Shown here in pieces: positions 1 through 6,538 of a stretch of 23,672 nt of DNA (the first letter of the stretch is position 1; each line of letters opens with the position of its first letter). Position numbers and translations under genes: made by a program. Below the pieces are notes generated by a model. The model saw nothing but the letters and a program-made list of their open reading frames with translations. It made no database searches and was not told the DNA's origin. The DNA is from a virus. The DNA lies in IMG/VR virus record IMGVR_UViG_3300030109_004508, positions 786 through 24,457 of that record. One strand, given 5' to 3'.

Positions 1-377
1 ACTTCAACTGTCATATTATTCCATTTTTCATATAAAGAATTAGCCTGTGATTTAGTCAGATTAGATTCATGTGCTGCGTTTTTAAACCAATCTTGAAGGT
101 TGTCATCTAACTGTACACCTTCAGGTGCTTTAAATTCGTAACCATTTGCATCTTCTGGTCGTCCTAGTTTTTGATAAACTTCGTTCCAACCATCTTTATC
201 ATCAGATTGTGGTATTGGTATTCTACCACCTAACATCTTTTGAGAATTGACCAACTGACTTGCGAGTGACTCTACGTCTTTCGTCTGTTCGATTACCTGA
301 GTATTTCTAATATCCTCTGGTAAACTTTGTTTCCAATCAGAGGACACATTCTCTTGTACTTCGGATGTGCTATCCAT
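1..377 (-). CDS. Phage scaffolding / capsid assembly protein, N-terminal part
   Basis: This is the first ~125 residues of a protein that runs off the left edge of the window. The ATG at 375-377 is preceded by a strong AAGGAGG at 384-390, which fixes the start. The acidic, glutamine-rich head is followed by the stretch 'YQKLGRPEDANGYEF', a signature of phage capsid-assembly/scaffold proteins, which guide coat protein into procapsids and then leave or are degraded. Its place just after portal and the Bbp19-like gene fits the usual order portal - scaffold - major capsid. The start overlaps the end of the upstream gene by 8 bases, suggesting translational coupling. The family call rests on the LGRP..GYEF motif and gene order; the C-terminus is not seen. 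Confidence 0.7.
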   Translation of the reverse strand, partial: MDSTSEVQENVSSDWKQSLPEDIRNTQVIEQTKDVESLASQLVNSQKMLGGRIPIPQSDDKDGWNEVYQKLGRPEDANGYEFKAPEGVQLDDNLQDWFKNAAHESNLTKSQANSLYEKWNNMTVE

Positions 378-576
378 CTTCGACCTCCTTTACTAAGTCT
401 TTTATTTTTGATGTAACTCTAAGAACAACTGAGCGTTGTCCTTCATTAAAAGCCGTCTGATATGGGTCTGGATCAAACGATATGCGATCACGATAGCCAA
501 GAAAGTCTTTTAATACTCTTCGACCTTGCTCTGAACCAAACGTAATGGCGTAATCTTTATTAGTCGCCTTCGGCAT
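370..576 (-). CDS. Bbp19-like small phage structural protein
   Basis: A 68-residue protein between portal and scaffold. Residues ~34-52 read 'FDPDPYQTAFNEGQRSVVL', matching the pattern (D-P-Y...F-x-E-G-x-R) of Bbp19-type proteins found in the head modules of BPP-1-like and related podoviruses. The exact role of that family is not established; it is thought to be virion-associated. The start lies 17 bases inside the portal gene and the stop overlaps the scaffold start, so the three genes are tightly coupled. Family assignment is from motif memory and gene order. Confidence 0.6.
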   Translation of the reverse strand: MPKATNKDYAITFGSEQGRRVLKDFLGYRDRISFDPDPYQTAFNEGQRSVVLRVTSKIKDLVKEVEDG

Positions 577-2134
577 CTGCTATATTCTTAATTGCTTTAG
601 TACCTTCCATAGCTGTTTGTAAGGCTTGTTGTTGTGCCATTTGTTGCGCTCTTTGTTGTCTAAGAGCATCTTTTTCTTCTAGTGAGCGTTGTAGTCTATC
701 AGGCACACCATATAGTGTTGCTGTTTCTTCTGCTACTTTATCAAAGTCAACACAATCTAAAATATCTGGATTAACCTGTGATACAGGTATTAAAGAACCA
801 ATCCACCTTTCAATAGCTGAAATTTCATTAAGTCTTTGCGCTCTAGCTACCGGCCCGATAAATTTAACATTGACTTCGTTGCCTTGTAGGATTTCAGGTA
901 TCTCACCTAATGCGTTTTTCCTTAACATGATGTTAAAGACACGATTTAGAATTGGTTTTAAATATTCCATTTCCATGCGACCTAATGTCGGCCCGATTAA
1001 TCGTTGCATGAGTTCAAAACGTATCTGAACTTCAGTCGCAGTCATTTGTGGCCCTTGTTGCATCTGAAGTTGATCAGACATAAATATTTGTTTGATACTT
1101 GTGCGTAGGTCTTGTACTTTTAGTTGTGTAACATCGTAACGAGAGTTAGACAACAAAGGTCTTATTTTATCTATTAAGTCTGCTCTTATATAATTTTGTG
1201 CAGCAGGTGTTAGTTTTAATTTACCACCTACTCCTTCATCTGGTACTCCCAAAGGAGGGTCAATATCTTTTGCCCAAGCCTTTAGTTCTAGTTCAACTGC
1301 TCTGTTTAAAGTTCTTATATCAGGGATTGCAGTAAAACCAGGACTTCTTGCATACTTCTCTCCAGATGCTTTTGACCATCTAGGAACAGCATAAGGAAAT
1401 TCTTTATAACCGCCTTCTTCTAATAAGTGTTTTGTTTCTACTTCATAGTAGTAAGATGCAAAAGGCATATTCTTTTTAGCTTTACCTTTCTTATCTCTTG
1501 GTTCGACTACATGCAGAAATTCGTGCATTTCATCAGGCTTATCTTTTATTTTATCTCTTAACTTTTCAGATAGTTTATTTCTACCCCATTTAAGTTCTGC
1601 CTGTCTTGCTGTCCATTCAAATTTTCTAAATACAGTATCTACTATGCCATCCTGATTTTCAGCAGGATATATATTAGATATGAAGAATGATTTAAACATA
1701 AGTCCATTAAATTGTTCTTGGCTACCCTGATTTTCTTCACAAAGCAAAGTAGCAATACCAACAGAACCCATGTCTAAATAATTCTCATGTGACTCTGAAC
1801 GAAAGTTAGAATTGTTAATTGCAGCAAACATTTTCTCTGCTGCCATACCACTCCATTCTTTGACTTCCTGATCTTCTCTTAGTTCCTCATCTTCCACCTG
1901 AATACCAAACCATAATGCAGATGATGGAGTTAATGTACCCTGAAGTGATGCACCTAGTAATTCATTAGCATGTATGGCTGTTGAATCATATAACTTAACA
2001 ACTCTTGATTCACCTCTTGCTCTTTTAGTAGTTACTTCTGCTTTTCTTGGGAGGATGTAATCAGCTATACGCTGCCATCTTTCTTCCCAATTTCCTCGAT
2101 TCTTTAGGTTAGATAATCTTTTAAAATGGCTCAT
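560..2134 (-). CDS. Portal protein (podovirus head-to-tail connector)
   Basis: A 524-residue portal protein of the head-tail connector family. It forms the dodecameric ring at one capsid vertex through which DNA is packaged by terminase and to which the tail attaches. The N-terminal region (about residues 10-85), with 'W.ERW..IADYILPR' and 'LYDSTAIHANELLGASLQG.LTP', is typical of the family. A later block, 'MQQGPQMTATEVQIRFE' (about 360-376), is the conserved 'TATEV..R' segment, and the C-terminus is Gln-rich (QQRAQQMAQQQ), as is common. Length is normal. The ATG at 2132-2134 has AGGA upstream, in the end of the preceding 75-residue gene (2-base gap). Next to TerL and scaffold this is a standard packaging/head module. 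Confidence 0.9.
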   Translation of the reverse strand: MSHFKRLSNLKNRGNWEERWQRIADYILPRKAEVTTKRARGESRVVKLYDSTAIHANELLGASLQGTLTPSSALWFGIQVEDEELREDQEVKEWSGMAAEKMFAAINNSNFRSESHENYLDMGSVGIATLLCEENQGSQEQFNGLMFKSFFISNIYPAENQDGIVDTVFRKFEWTARQAELKWGRNKLSEKLRDKIKDKPDEMHEFLHVVEPRDKKGKAKKNMPFASYYYEVETKHLLEEGGYKEFPYAVPRWSKASGEKYARSPGFTAIPDIRTLNRAVELELKAWAKDIDPPLGVPDEGVGGKLKLTPAAQNYIRADLIDKIRPLLSNSRYDVTQLKVQDLRTSIKQIFMSDQLQMQQGPQMTATEVQIRFELMQRLIGPTLGRMEMEYLKPILNRVFNIMLRKNALGEIPEILQGNEVNVKFIGPVARAQRLNEISAIERWIGSLIPVSQVNPDILDCVDFDKVAEETATLYGVPDRLQRSLEEKDALRQQRAQQMAQQQALQTAMEGTKAIKNIADAEGD

Positions 2135-2136
2135 AC

Positions 2137-2364
2137 TTATCCTAATAAAGTTTTAGTGTTTACATTTTCATCATTAATTAAACCTTGAGGTGAAGTATTA
2201 ATTGTTGCCAAAAAACCTCTGTTTTTCTTTTTTTGATCAGCAATAGTTTTATTGGCTATACTTTCTGCATCTGAACTAATCTTTTTTTGAGGTACTAATG
2301 GAGGTGTTTCAACTTTTGGTTTGCCACCAAATACACCTTTTATAGTCTCTTTTATTACTGACAT
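2137..2364 (-). CDS. Small basic phage protein between terminase and portal
   Basis: A 75-residue, lysine-rich protein I do not recognise. It starts at an ATG with GGAG about 8 bases upstream, inside the last codons of the large terminase gene, and ends two bases before portal. The middle (about 25-48) is rich in Lys/Asn/Gln with no membrane segment or Cys motif. Small proteins at this position are common in podovirus packaging modules and are often head-associated, but nothing here shows that directly. Tight packing on both sides supports it as a real gene. Confidence 0.6.
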   Translation of the reverse strand: MSVIKETIKGVFGGKPKVETPPLVPQKKISSDAESIANKTIADQKKKNRGFLATINTSPQGLINDENVNTKTLLG

Positions 2365-2366
2365 AA

Positions 2367-3803
2367 CTATTCTCCGTAAGGGTCAAAATCATAATCTGCG
2401 GTTTCACTTCGCAATCTAACTTCTTCTGTTCTTGCAAAGCGTAAACTCTGCATGGCATATCTTGTAGCAGACATTAAGTCATCTCGTTCAGCAACAATCT
2501 TGCCGTCTTTTCTGTGGTACATTTGAAATTCCTCAAACCATAAAGGACAATTACTAAAGACTTTAAATCTTCCAGTTTGCATCCTTGTCATAATTTCAAA
2601 TACACCAGGCTCTATTGAGTTACCACCCTGTCCTTCTTTCTGACCAGGAGCAGGGGGATTAGAAAACTTTTCGTAGTGCATGGCGATACCTTGCTTTCTG
2701 TATTGGTCAGCAAGGGTTACACCTGAAGTTTGTCCATCCTGTCTCATGCCATCGTGAGGCCACATGACAGGAATCCACTCTCCTCTGGTTTTAATTGCAG
2801 CACCATGAATAATTGGACTTTCCTTTCTCTCTCTGTATACGTCATAGACGTATGCAATATCTGAGTCAGGGTCTAGTGCAATCCATACTGCTGCGGTTGG
2901 GTGATCCCATCCAAAATCCAATCCACATATTTGTTTGTAATAGGAAGGAATTTTAAACGGCTCAATTCTTATATCATCAGGGGGAATAGGATAGACTAAT
3001 CCTGAACCTAATACTGGAATCCCTTTTGATCTTAATTCTCTTTCGTGTGCCGGTAACGCACCTAATATTTGCTCTTTAGTATCTTTATCTAAGTGAGGAG
3101 CATCATCCCAACTAGCTTGTACTAAGGCTTGTCCTTTTTTTATATCATGTAAGAAGTTTGATACTACATTAGTCACACCAGACTCAGGGGTAAATGTCAT
3201 ATAGACTAATCCACCTGTATCTGCGGTACGAGTTACCGCCTGTGAATAAATACTTTGGTCGGGTTCTTCATCTAACCAGATGACATGTAACTTCTCAGCC
3301 ATCCATTTCTGATAACCCATCTCGTAGGCTTTAAAACCTACTCTTGATGTTCCACCTGAAACATGTCTGATAATGACCGAGTTAAATGCGTTTGGCACTC
3401 CTGGTTTTCTTGTGCTGTCCACTATGCAACTTTTGGGAATAGCACCTGTGCCGAAAGACGATGGATCGTCTGGTTGGCCGAATAACTCTCGTTGGCATAC
3501 ATCCCTCGTTGTTTCATTCGACTCACCACCACACCAAGCTCTAATTGGTTCAGCAAACTTCTTTCCCTTCCACCAATCAGGGTATAGTCCTGTTAAGTGA
3601 TAGGATAGTTCTACTGCGCCAGAGTAAGTCTTGCCTACTCTGTTTGCTGCCATGAGTAATCTCTGGTTATTCTTTTTACCGAGATTATGAAATCTTTTTT
3701 GATAGGGGTAAGGCTGATAGAAACTTAATTTATTATTATTCTTGTGTTCCTCTAATTGAGTGTGTAGTTCAACTAGCCTTTTCTTTTCTTCGATGGATAG
3801 CAC
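2367..3803 (-). CDS. Terminase large subunit (packaging ATPase-nuclease)
   Basis: A 478-residue TerL, the motor that pumps DNA through the portal and cuts it. Visible motifs: Walker A 'AANRVGKT' (about 52-59), Walker B 'VIWLDEE' (174-180, D178/E179), the coupling-like 'MTFTPESG' (202-209), and the RNase H-type nuclease start 'CGLDFGWDHPTA' (D296), followed by 'MWPHDGM' and a C-terminal 'DDLMSATRYAM'. This set is typical of podovirus terminases. The start is GTG at 3801-3803 with AGGA about 9 bases upstream; no ATG exists in frame before the upstream stop. A strong promoter (3850-3878) lies about 40 bases upstream, so TerL, portal and scaffold probably form one late transcript. Confidence 0.93.
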   Translation of the reverse strand: MLSIEEKKRLVELHTQLEEHKNNNKLSFYQPYPYQKRFHNLGKKNNQRLLMAANRVGKTYSGAVELSYHLTGLYPDWWKGKKFAEPIRAWCGGESNETTRDVCQRELFGQPDDPSSFGTGAIPKSCIVDSTRKPGVPNAFNSVIIRHVSGGTSRVGFKAYEMGYQKWMAEKLHVIWLDEEPDQSIYSQAVTRTADTGGLVYMTFTPESGVTNVVSNFLHDIKKGQALVQASWDDAPHLDKDTKEQILGALPAHERELRSKGIPVLGSGLVYPIPPDDIRIEPFKIPSYYKQICGLDFGWDHPTAAVWIALDPDSDIAYVYDVYRERKESPIIHGAAIKTRGEWIPVMWPHDGMRQDGQTSGVTLADQYRKQGIAMHYEKFSNPPAPGQKEGQGGNSIEPGVFEIMTRMQTGRFKVFSNCPLWFEEFQMYHRKDGKIVAERDDLMSATRYAMQSLRFARTEEVRLRSETADYDFDPYGE

Positions 3804-3849
3804 TAATATATTCCTGCTTAACTTGTTCTAATATATTATTCATCTAATT

Positions 3850-3878
3850 TGTATAGTAAGAGAATAAACTTTTGTCAA
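3850..3878 (-). promoter_or_regulatory. Leftward sigma70-type promoter before TerL (late promoter copy A)
   Basis: On the minus strand: -35 TTGACA (3873-3878), a 17-base spacer, -10 TATACA (3850-3855). The last 10 spacer bases plus -10 (ATTCTCTTACTATACA) are identical to copy B at 14516-14544. The predicted start falls at about 3843, where an ATG opens a 24-codon leader ORF that overlaps the TerL GTG in another frame. The exact -35, ideal spacing and duplication are seen in the sequence; the late-promoter role is inferred from the genes downstream. Confidence 0.75.
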
Positions 3879-4198
3879 CCTGTCTTTTTAGATTTTATAT
3901 CCACTACCTTATCATCTGTTACTTTAGTTTTAGCTTTTGCCATTAAAGCATTATATTCAGTTTCAATCTCTGAATTGTTCATATCATTTGTTGTGTAGGT
4001 AATATCAGATAACTGAGGCATTAATCTGCCGATCTGATTCTTTAAAGCATTAACCTGTGTAGCATTAGCTTCTATTTCACCCAAAGCTATCTTAGCCTCT
4101 CTGTTTAGAAGTTTAGTTAGCCTGGTTGCAACTAAGCCTCTGGCATTATGAATTTGCCGGTTCGTTAGTTTTGGGTCTGCATCTTTTTTTGTAGCCAT
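3875..4198 (-). CDS. Putative terminase small subunit
   Basis: A 107-residue protein directly upstream of TerL. The N-terminal half 'LTNRQIHNARGLVATRLTKLL' looks helical and basic. A polar helical segment follows, with a Lys-rich tail. Size and position match small terminase subunits, which form DNA-recognition rings and hand the genome to TerL, but I see no diagnostic motif, so position carries most of the call. The start is ATG at 4196-4198, with AAGGAAT a few bases upstream. The 3' end overlaps the -35 of the TerL promoter. Confidence 0.45.
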   Translation of the reverse strand: MATKKDADPKLTNRQIHNARGLVATRLTKLLNREAKIALGEIEANATQVNALKNQIGRLMPQLSDITYTTNDMNNSEIETEYNALMAKAKTKVTDDKVVDIKSKKTG

Positions 4199-4207
4199 AC
4201 ATATTCC

Positions 4208-4912
4208 TTATGTTTCATTTATTCGTTTTTCTGCTAATTCAAAATATTTTTTGTCTTTCTCTATTCCTATAAAATTTCTGTTCAAGTTCTTACAAGCAAC
4301 ACCTGTACTGCCTGAACCCATTGTAAAGTCTAAAACAGTATCGTTTTCTAGTGTGTAGGTTTTGATTAAGTATTCTAGTAAAGGTACTGGCTTTTGTGTT
4401 GGGTGTACTTTATTTTTATCTCTATTAAATTCTATTAATGTTAATGGATAACGAACTCCATTATTTTCAGTAACAATATTTAATTTACTGTCTTTATTAT
4501 AAATTGATGTTCCTCCACCTTTTTTAATTGTGTAAGGTTTCCCAACTCTCATTTGTGGATTATACTTATGAGGTTTTTTACAAAATACCGAAATAGTTTC
4601 TATGTTTTTTAAAGGATATTTTTTAGAATTTAAAAATCCAGTTCCTTGTTTTTTATTCCAATACCAATCGTACTTAAACCATTCAATATTTGATATTCTT
4701 AAGAAACTACTAAAAGGTTCACTACCAAATAATGCAATACAACCATTGTCTTTAATAACTTTTTTAAGTTCTTTCCACATTAAATCAAATGGAATGATGC
4801 TATCCCACTTACATTGTGTTGTTCCATAAGGCGGATCAGTTAAAATTAAATCTATTGAATTATCCCGTAACTTTGGCATTTCTGCCAAACAATCACCTAG
4901 TATTAATTTCAT
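4208..4912 (-). CDS. DNA adenine-type methyltransferase (beta class)
   Basis: A 234-residue amino-methyltransferase that transfers a methyl group from S-adenosylmethionine, most likely to N6 of adenine. Catalytic motif IV 'TDPPYG' is at residues 25-30 and the SAM-binding motif I 'DFTMGSGSTG' at 195-204; this order (catalytic first, SAM site at the C-terminus) defines the beta class. 'HPTQKPVPLLEYLI' before motif I is the conserved motif X region. DPPY rather than SPPY favours adenine over N4-cytosine. No restriction enzyme is adjacent, so it is an orphan phage enzyme, plausibly protecting phage DNA from host restriction. The target sequence cannot be read from the protein. The start overlaps the end of the upstream XF1762-like gene by 20 bases. 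Confidence 0.9.
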   Translation of the reverse strand: MKLILGDCLAEMPKLRDNSIDLILTDPPYGTTQCKWDSIIPFDLMWKELKKVIKDNGCIALFGSEPFSSFLRISNIEWFKYDWYWNKKQGTGFLNSKKYPLKNIETISVFCKKPHKYNPQMRVGKPYTIKKGGGTSIYNKDSKLNIVTENNGVRYPLTLIEFNRDKNKVHPTQKPVPLLEYLIKTYTLENDTVLDFTMGSGSTGVACKNLNRNFIGIEKDKKYFELAEKRINET

Positions 4913-5396
4913 TCTTTTTATATTTTGATATAGGCATAATTTCTGGTTTAGGGTTTAAATCTTTCCACCATTTTATTTTTTTTTCGTATGTGCAATCAAC
5001 ATTCCTATCTCTAGTATTCCAACCAGAGCCATTATGAGATGACTCTTTATACTCCCACCCAACAGCTTTTAAACTAGAACCTGATTCTTTTTGCAAAGTA
5101 GTAGTTTGTATTTTTGCATATCCTAGAATTTTAGCTGTTTTTGCAGCAGCACCTAAAAGAATACTACAAGCATTAAAAGTACCATTAGTTGCTAATCTGG
5201 TTATCTCTAATACAAATTTCTGATCAGTTAATCTTGCTATTGGCCTGGAACAAATAGCAACACCTACTAGTTCCCCATCATTGTTAATACATCCTAAAGA
5301 AAACCTATGACCAACAGCAGGTTTATGGTGTCTATGCCATTTTTGTATTGCACCATTAGCCTCTGATAAATCTAGTGGAATGATAGTAAGTGGGAT
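4893..5396 (-). CDS. XF1762-family phage protein with no canonical start codon
   Basis: A ~167-residue reading frame resembling the XF1762 family, a widespread phage protein of unknown role with an acetyltransferase-like look. Diagnostic parts are 'PLDLSEAN...WHRHHKP.VGHRFSLG', 'LVGVAICSRPIAR', 'LEITRLATNGTFNACS.LLGAAAK.A' and 'TLQKESGSSLKAVGW'. The frame is fully open from an upstream TGA at 5418-5420, but the region where the protein should begin contains no ATG, GTG or TTG. The first family residues fall exactly at ATC (5394-5396), within TAATC, where a coupled TAATG would be expected; GAGAGGG lies six bases upstream. Either ATC is used, a former ATG has mutated, or it is made by -1 frameshifting from the upstream gene at GGGTTTG. 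Coordinates assume the ATC. The first ATG/GTG/TTG far downstream would remove most of the conserved domain. Confidence 0.7.
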   Translation of the reverse strand: MPLTIIPLDLSEANGAIQKWHRHHKPAVGHRFSLGCINNDGELVGVAICSRPIARLTDQKFVLEITRLATNGTFNACSILLGAAAKTAKILGYAKIQTTTLQKESGSSLKAVGWEYKESSHNGSGWNTRDRNVDCTYEKKIKWWKDLNPKPEIMPISKYKKNEINTR

Positions 5397-5596
5397 TACA
5401 AACCCTCTCTGATTTGTTCAGTACGACATCGTTTTGGTGTTGTTTTGGAATAATCACGGCTTTTAGGACGTAATTGATACAATGGGCAACCTTTGGAAGT
5501 ACAACCCTCAATTTGCTCTAAACGAGTACCTTTTGAGTATTTATCGTAAATACACTCAGTACACATTTTATTTATGGCTAAACGTAAGGATGCCAT
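5396..5596 (-). CDS. Cys-rich small phage protein (zinc-ribbon-like)
   Basis: A 66-residue protein starting 'MASLRLAINKMCTECIYD' with cysteines at 12, 15, 32, 37 and 57 and the stretch 'GCTSKGCPLYQLRP'. This matches a common family of small phage and prophage proteins (two Cys pairs, then C-P/A-L-x-x-x-R-P) that probably bind zinc; function unknown, and it often sits beside XF1762-family genes. The ATG at 5594-5596 is preceded by GGAGGG at 6-7 bases, so I prefer it to the TTG 27 bases further upstream. It ends GGT-TTG-TAA, and the last six coding bases are part of the slippery heptamer discussed for the next gene. Confidence 0.72.
   Translation of the reverse strand: MASLRLAINKMCTECIYDKYSKGTRLEQIEGCTSKGCPLYQLRPKSRDYSKTTPKRCRTEQIREGL
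5399..5405 (-). promoter_or_regulatory. Candidate -1 frameshift slippery heptamer G-GGT-TTG
   Basis: Minus strand reads G GGT TTG TAA in the frame of the Cys-rich gene. This fits X XXY YYZ with the stop codon as the next codon. A -1 slip gives GGG TTT GTA ATC, which is exactly the frame of the XF1762-like gene that lacks a start codon. The AGAGAGG just upstream could act as a stimulatory Shine-Dalgarno. I see no strong hairpin immediately downstream, which weakens the case. Confidence 0.4.
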
Positions 5597-5970
5597 TTTC
5601 AACCCTCCGGTGAGTGGAGACAACTATATATATAACGTGGCGCGAAAATTTCGGGGTATGGGGTAGTTGAAAAAAAATATTTTTCCAATTTGAATTAATA
5701 AAATCAACAACTTAGATCATTATAGAGGATATAATACTCCATCAATACCAACAATATCAGCAGCTTACATTATATTGAGCCAGATTAATGACCGCGATCA
5801 TATAGAATTGCCGATCATTCTGTATATTTTGGAACGAGTGAGTGCTTAAGGACTCTATTGTTCTAACCCTATCTATATGAACCATAAAGCCATTAATAAG
5901 GTTAATAAGGCTTTTTGTTCTTATTTGGAAGTTTTAATGTTTTCTTTGTTTTTTTATTGGTCATAATTCA
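5597..5970. other. Non-coding block between divergent operons
   Basis: No convincing gene on either strand. The part nearest the leftward genes has TATATATATA (about 5623-5633), a plausible -10 for the Cys-rich gene, and the palindrome CGAAAATTTCG at about 5642-5652. A perfect TATAAT lies on the plus strand at 5730-5735 without a good -35. CGATCAT occurs twice at about 5794 and 5812. The block ends with a rho-independent terminator (5886-5916) that has no gene in front of it, so a small plus-strand RNA between about 5740 and 5916 is possible. Confidence 0.4.
5886..5916 (+). terminator. Rho-independent terminator with no upstream gene
   Basis: Stem AAAGCC (5886-5891) with GGCTTT (5909-5914), continued by ATTAA/TTAAT around a TAAGG loop with a two-base AA bulge, then TTTTT. 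The U-tract is on the plus strand. No plus-strand CDS precedes it in this window, so it may end a non-coding RNA or stop read-through into the DnaA-box region. Confidence 0.6.
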
Positions 5971-5973
5971 TTC

Positions 5974-6015
5974 TTATCCACAGAGTTATCCACATCCAGG
6001 AGGTAGTTATCCACA
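5974..6015 (+). other. Cluster of three perfect DnaA boxes, candidate origin
   Basis: TTATCCACA occurs three times in the same orientation, at 5974-5982, 5986-5994 and 6007-6015. Start-to-start spacing is 12 and 21 bases, about one and two helical turns. Each is a perfect match to the strong DnaA box TTATNCACA. The following ~120 bases (6016-6138) are very AT-rich, suitable as a duplex-unwinding element. Host DnaA binding is therefore expected; whether it starts replication or controls the rightward operon is inference. Confidence 0.7.
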
Positions 6016-6036
6016 GGTTATTAAAAATATAAATAG

Positions 6037-6052
6037 TGTGATGTAGTTCACA
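6037..6052. promoter_or_regulatory. CRP/FNR-superfamily type operator TGTGA-N6-TCACA
   Basis: TGTGA (6037-6041), six bases, TCACA (6048-6052): a perfect dyad equal to the CRP consensus core. It lies between the DnaA boxes and the first rightward gene. A -10-like TATAAC at 6114-6119 follows, without a good -35, which would put the dyad near -81, a position used by class I CRP activation. That the host makes a CRP-like protein is inference. Confidence 0.5.
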
Positions 6053-6138
6053 TTTTAATAATATTGTTATATAAAAGGCTTGTATTAATAATTAGTATTC
6101 AAAGTGTATTTTGTATAACTAAATAGAGGTCAAATAAT

Positions 6139-6282
6139 ATGAAAAAATCAAAGGTAATAATTAAGAAAAAAGATAGACCTGTATCTTTTACAGTTAAGAA
6201 TGTAGACACCGGCAAAATGGTTAAAGTCAGTACTGTTGGCGGTCTGTTATCAATAAATAATAGGAGTAATAAAAATGGGTAA
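6139..6282 (+). CDS. Small basic protein, first gene of the rightward operon
   Basis: A 47-residue protein beginning MKKSKVIIKKKDRPVSFTVK, strongly basic at the N-terminus, with a beta-like 'SFTVKNVDTGKMVKVSTVGG' middle. Not recognised. The ATG at 6139 has AGAGG about 9 bases upstream, and the gene overlaps the next start by 8 bases (ATGGGTAA), so the two are coupled. As the first gene after the DnaA-box/CRP-dyad region it would be among the earliest rightward products. Confidence 0.6.
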   Translation: MKKSKVIIKKKDRPVSFTVKNVDTGKMVKVSTVGGLLSINNRSNKNG

Positions 6283-6538
6283 ACATGATTTTTGCAGAGG
6301 TTTATTAGCACAAATTAGACCATATGTAGAACAACACGTTCCTATTGCACTAAGAAAAACAATGTGGACGTATATACATAGATTGGGTTATCAATCGCAA
6401 GGAGAGTTTCACTTAGGCGAAGGTAGTAATGTAGCTTTCTATAATCTTAATGATGCTTGTTGTCACTACCACGCAAGGTATCAAGGATGGGCAAAATATC
6501 TTGAAAGTATTGGTGTAGAATTTGATGATGATGTTTAG
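6275..6538 (+). CDS. Hypothetical phage protein, His/Cys-containing
   Basis: An 87-residue protein, not recognised. It has a helical first half (RGLLAQIRPYVEQHVPIALRKTMWTYIHRLGY) and a 'DACCHYHARYQGWAKYL' segment with clustered Cys/His that could bind metal, and an acidic tail. It starts at ATG 6275 with AGGAG upstream and overlaps the preceding gene. Its stop codon (6536-6538) lies inside the 5' strand of stem II of the hammerhead ribozyme that follows, so self-cleavage would trim this gene's mRNA shortly after the stop. Confidence 0.6.
   Translation: MGKHDFCRGLLAQIRPYVEQHVPIALRKTMWTYIHRLGYQSQGEFHLGEGSNVAFYNLNDACCHYHARYQGWAKYLESIGVEFDDDV

Noticed and set aside
2960-2985. Minus-strand CTGATGA resembling a second hammerhead core
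   Set aside because: Inside TerL coding sequence, with no GAAA element and no flanking stems in the required order.
3373-3600. Plus-strand ORF of 75 codons
   Set aside because: Lies wholly opposite the well-supported TerL gene, with no SD and no family likeness.
5740-5880. Possible tRNA in the non-coding block
   Set aside because: No T-arm GGTTCGA-like sequence and no acceptor pairing could be found.
6099-6311. Minus-strand ORF of 70 codons rich in Leu/Phe
   Set aside because: Antisense to two short rightward genes with good SD and overlap; hydrophobicity is expected from complementing A-rich DNA.
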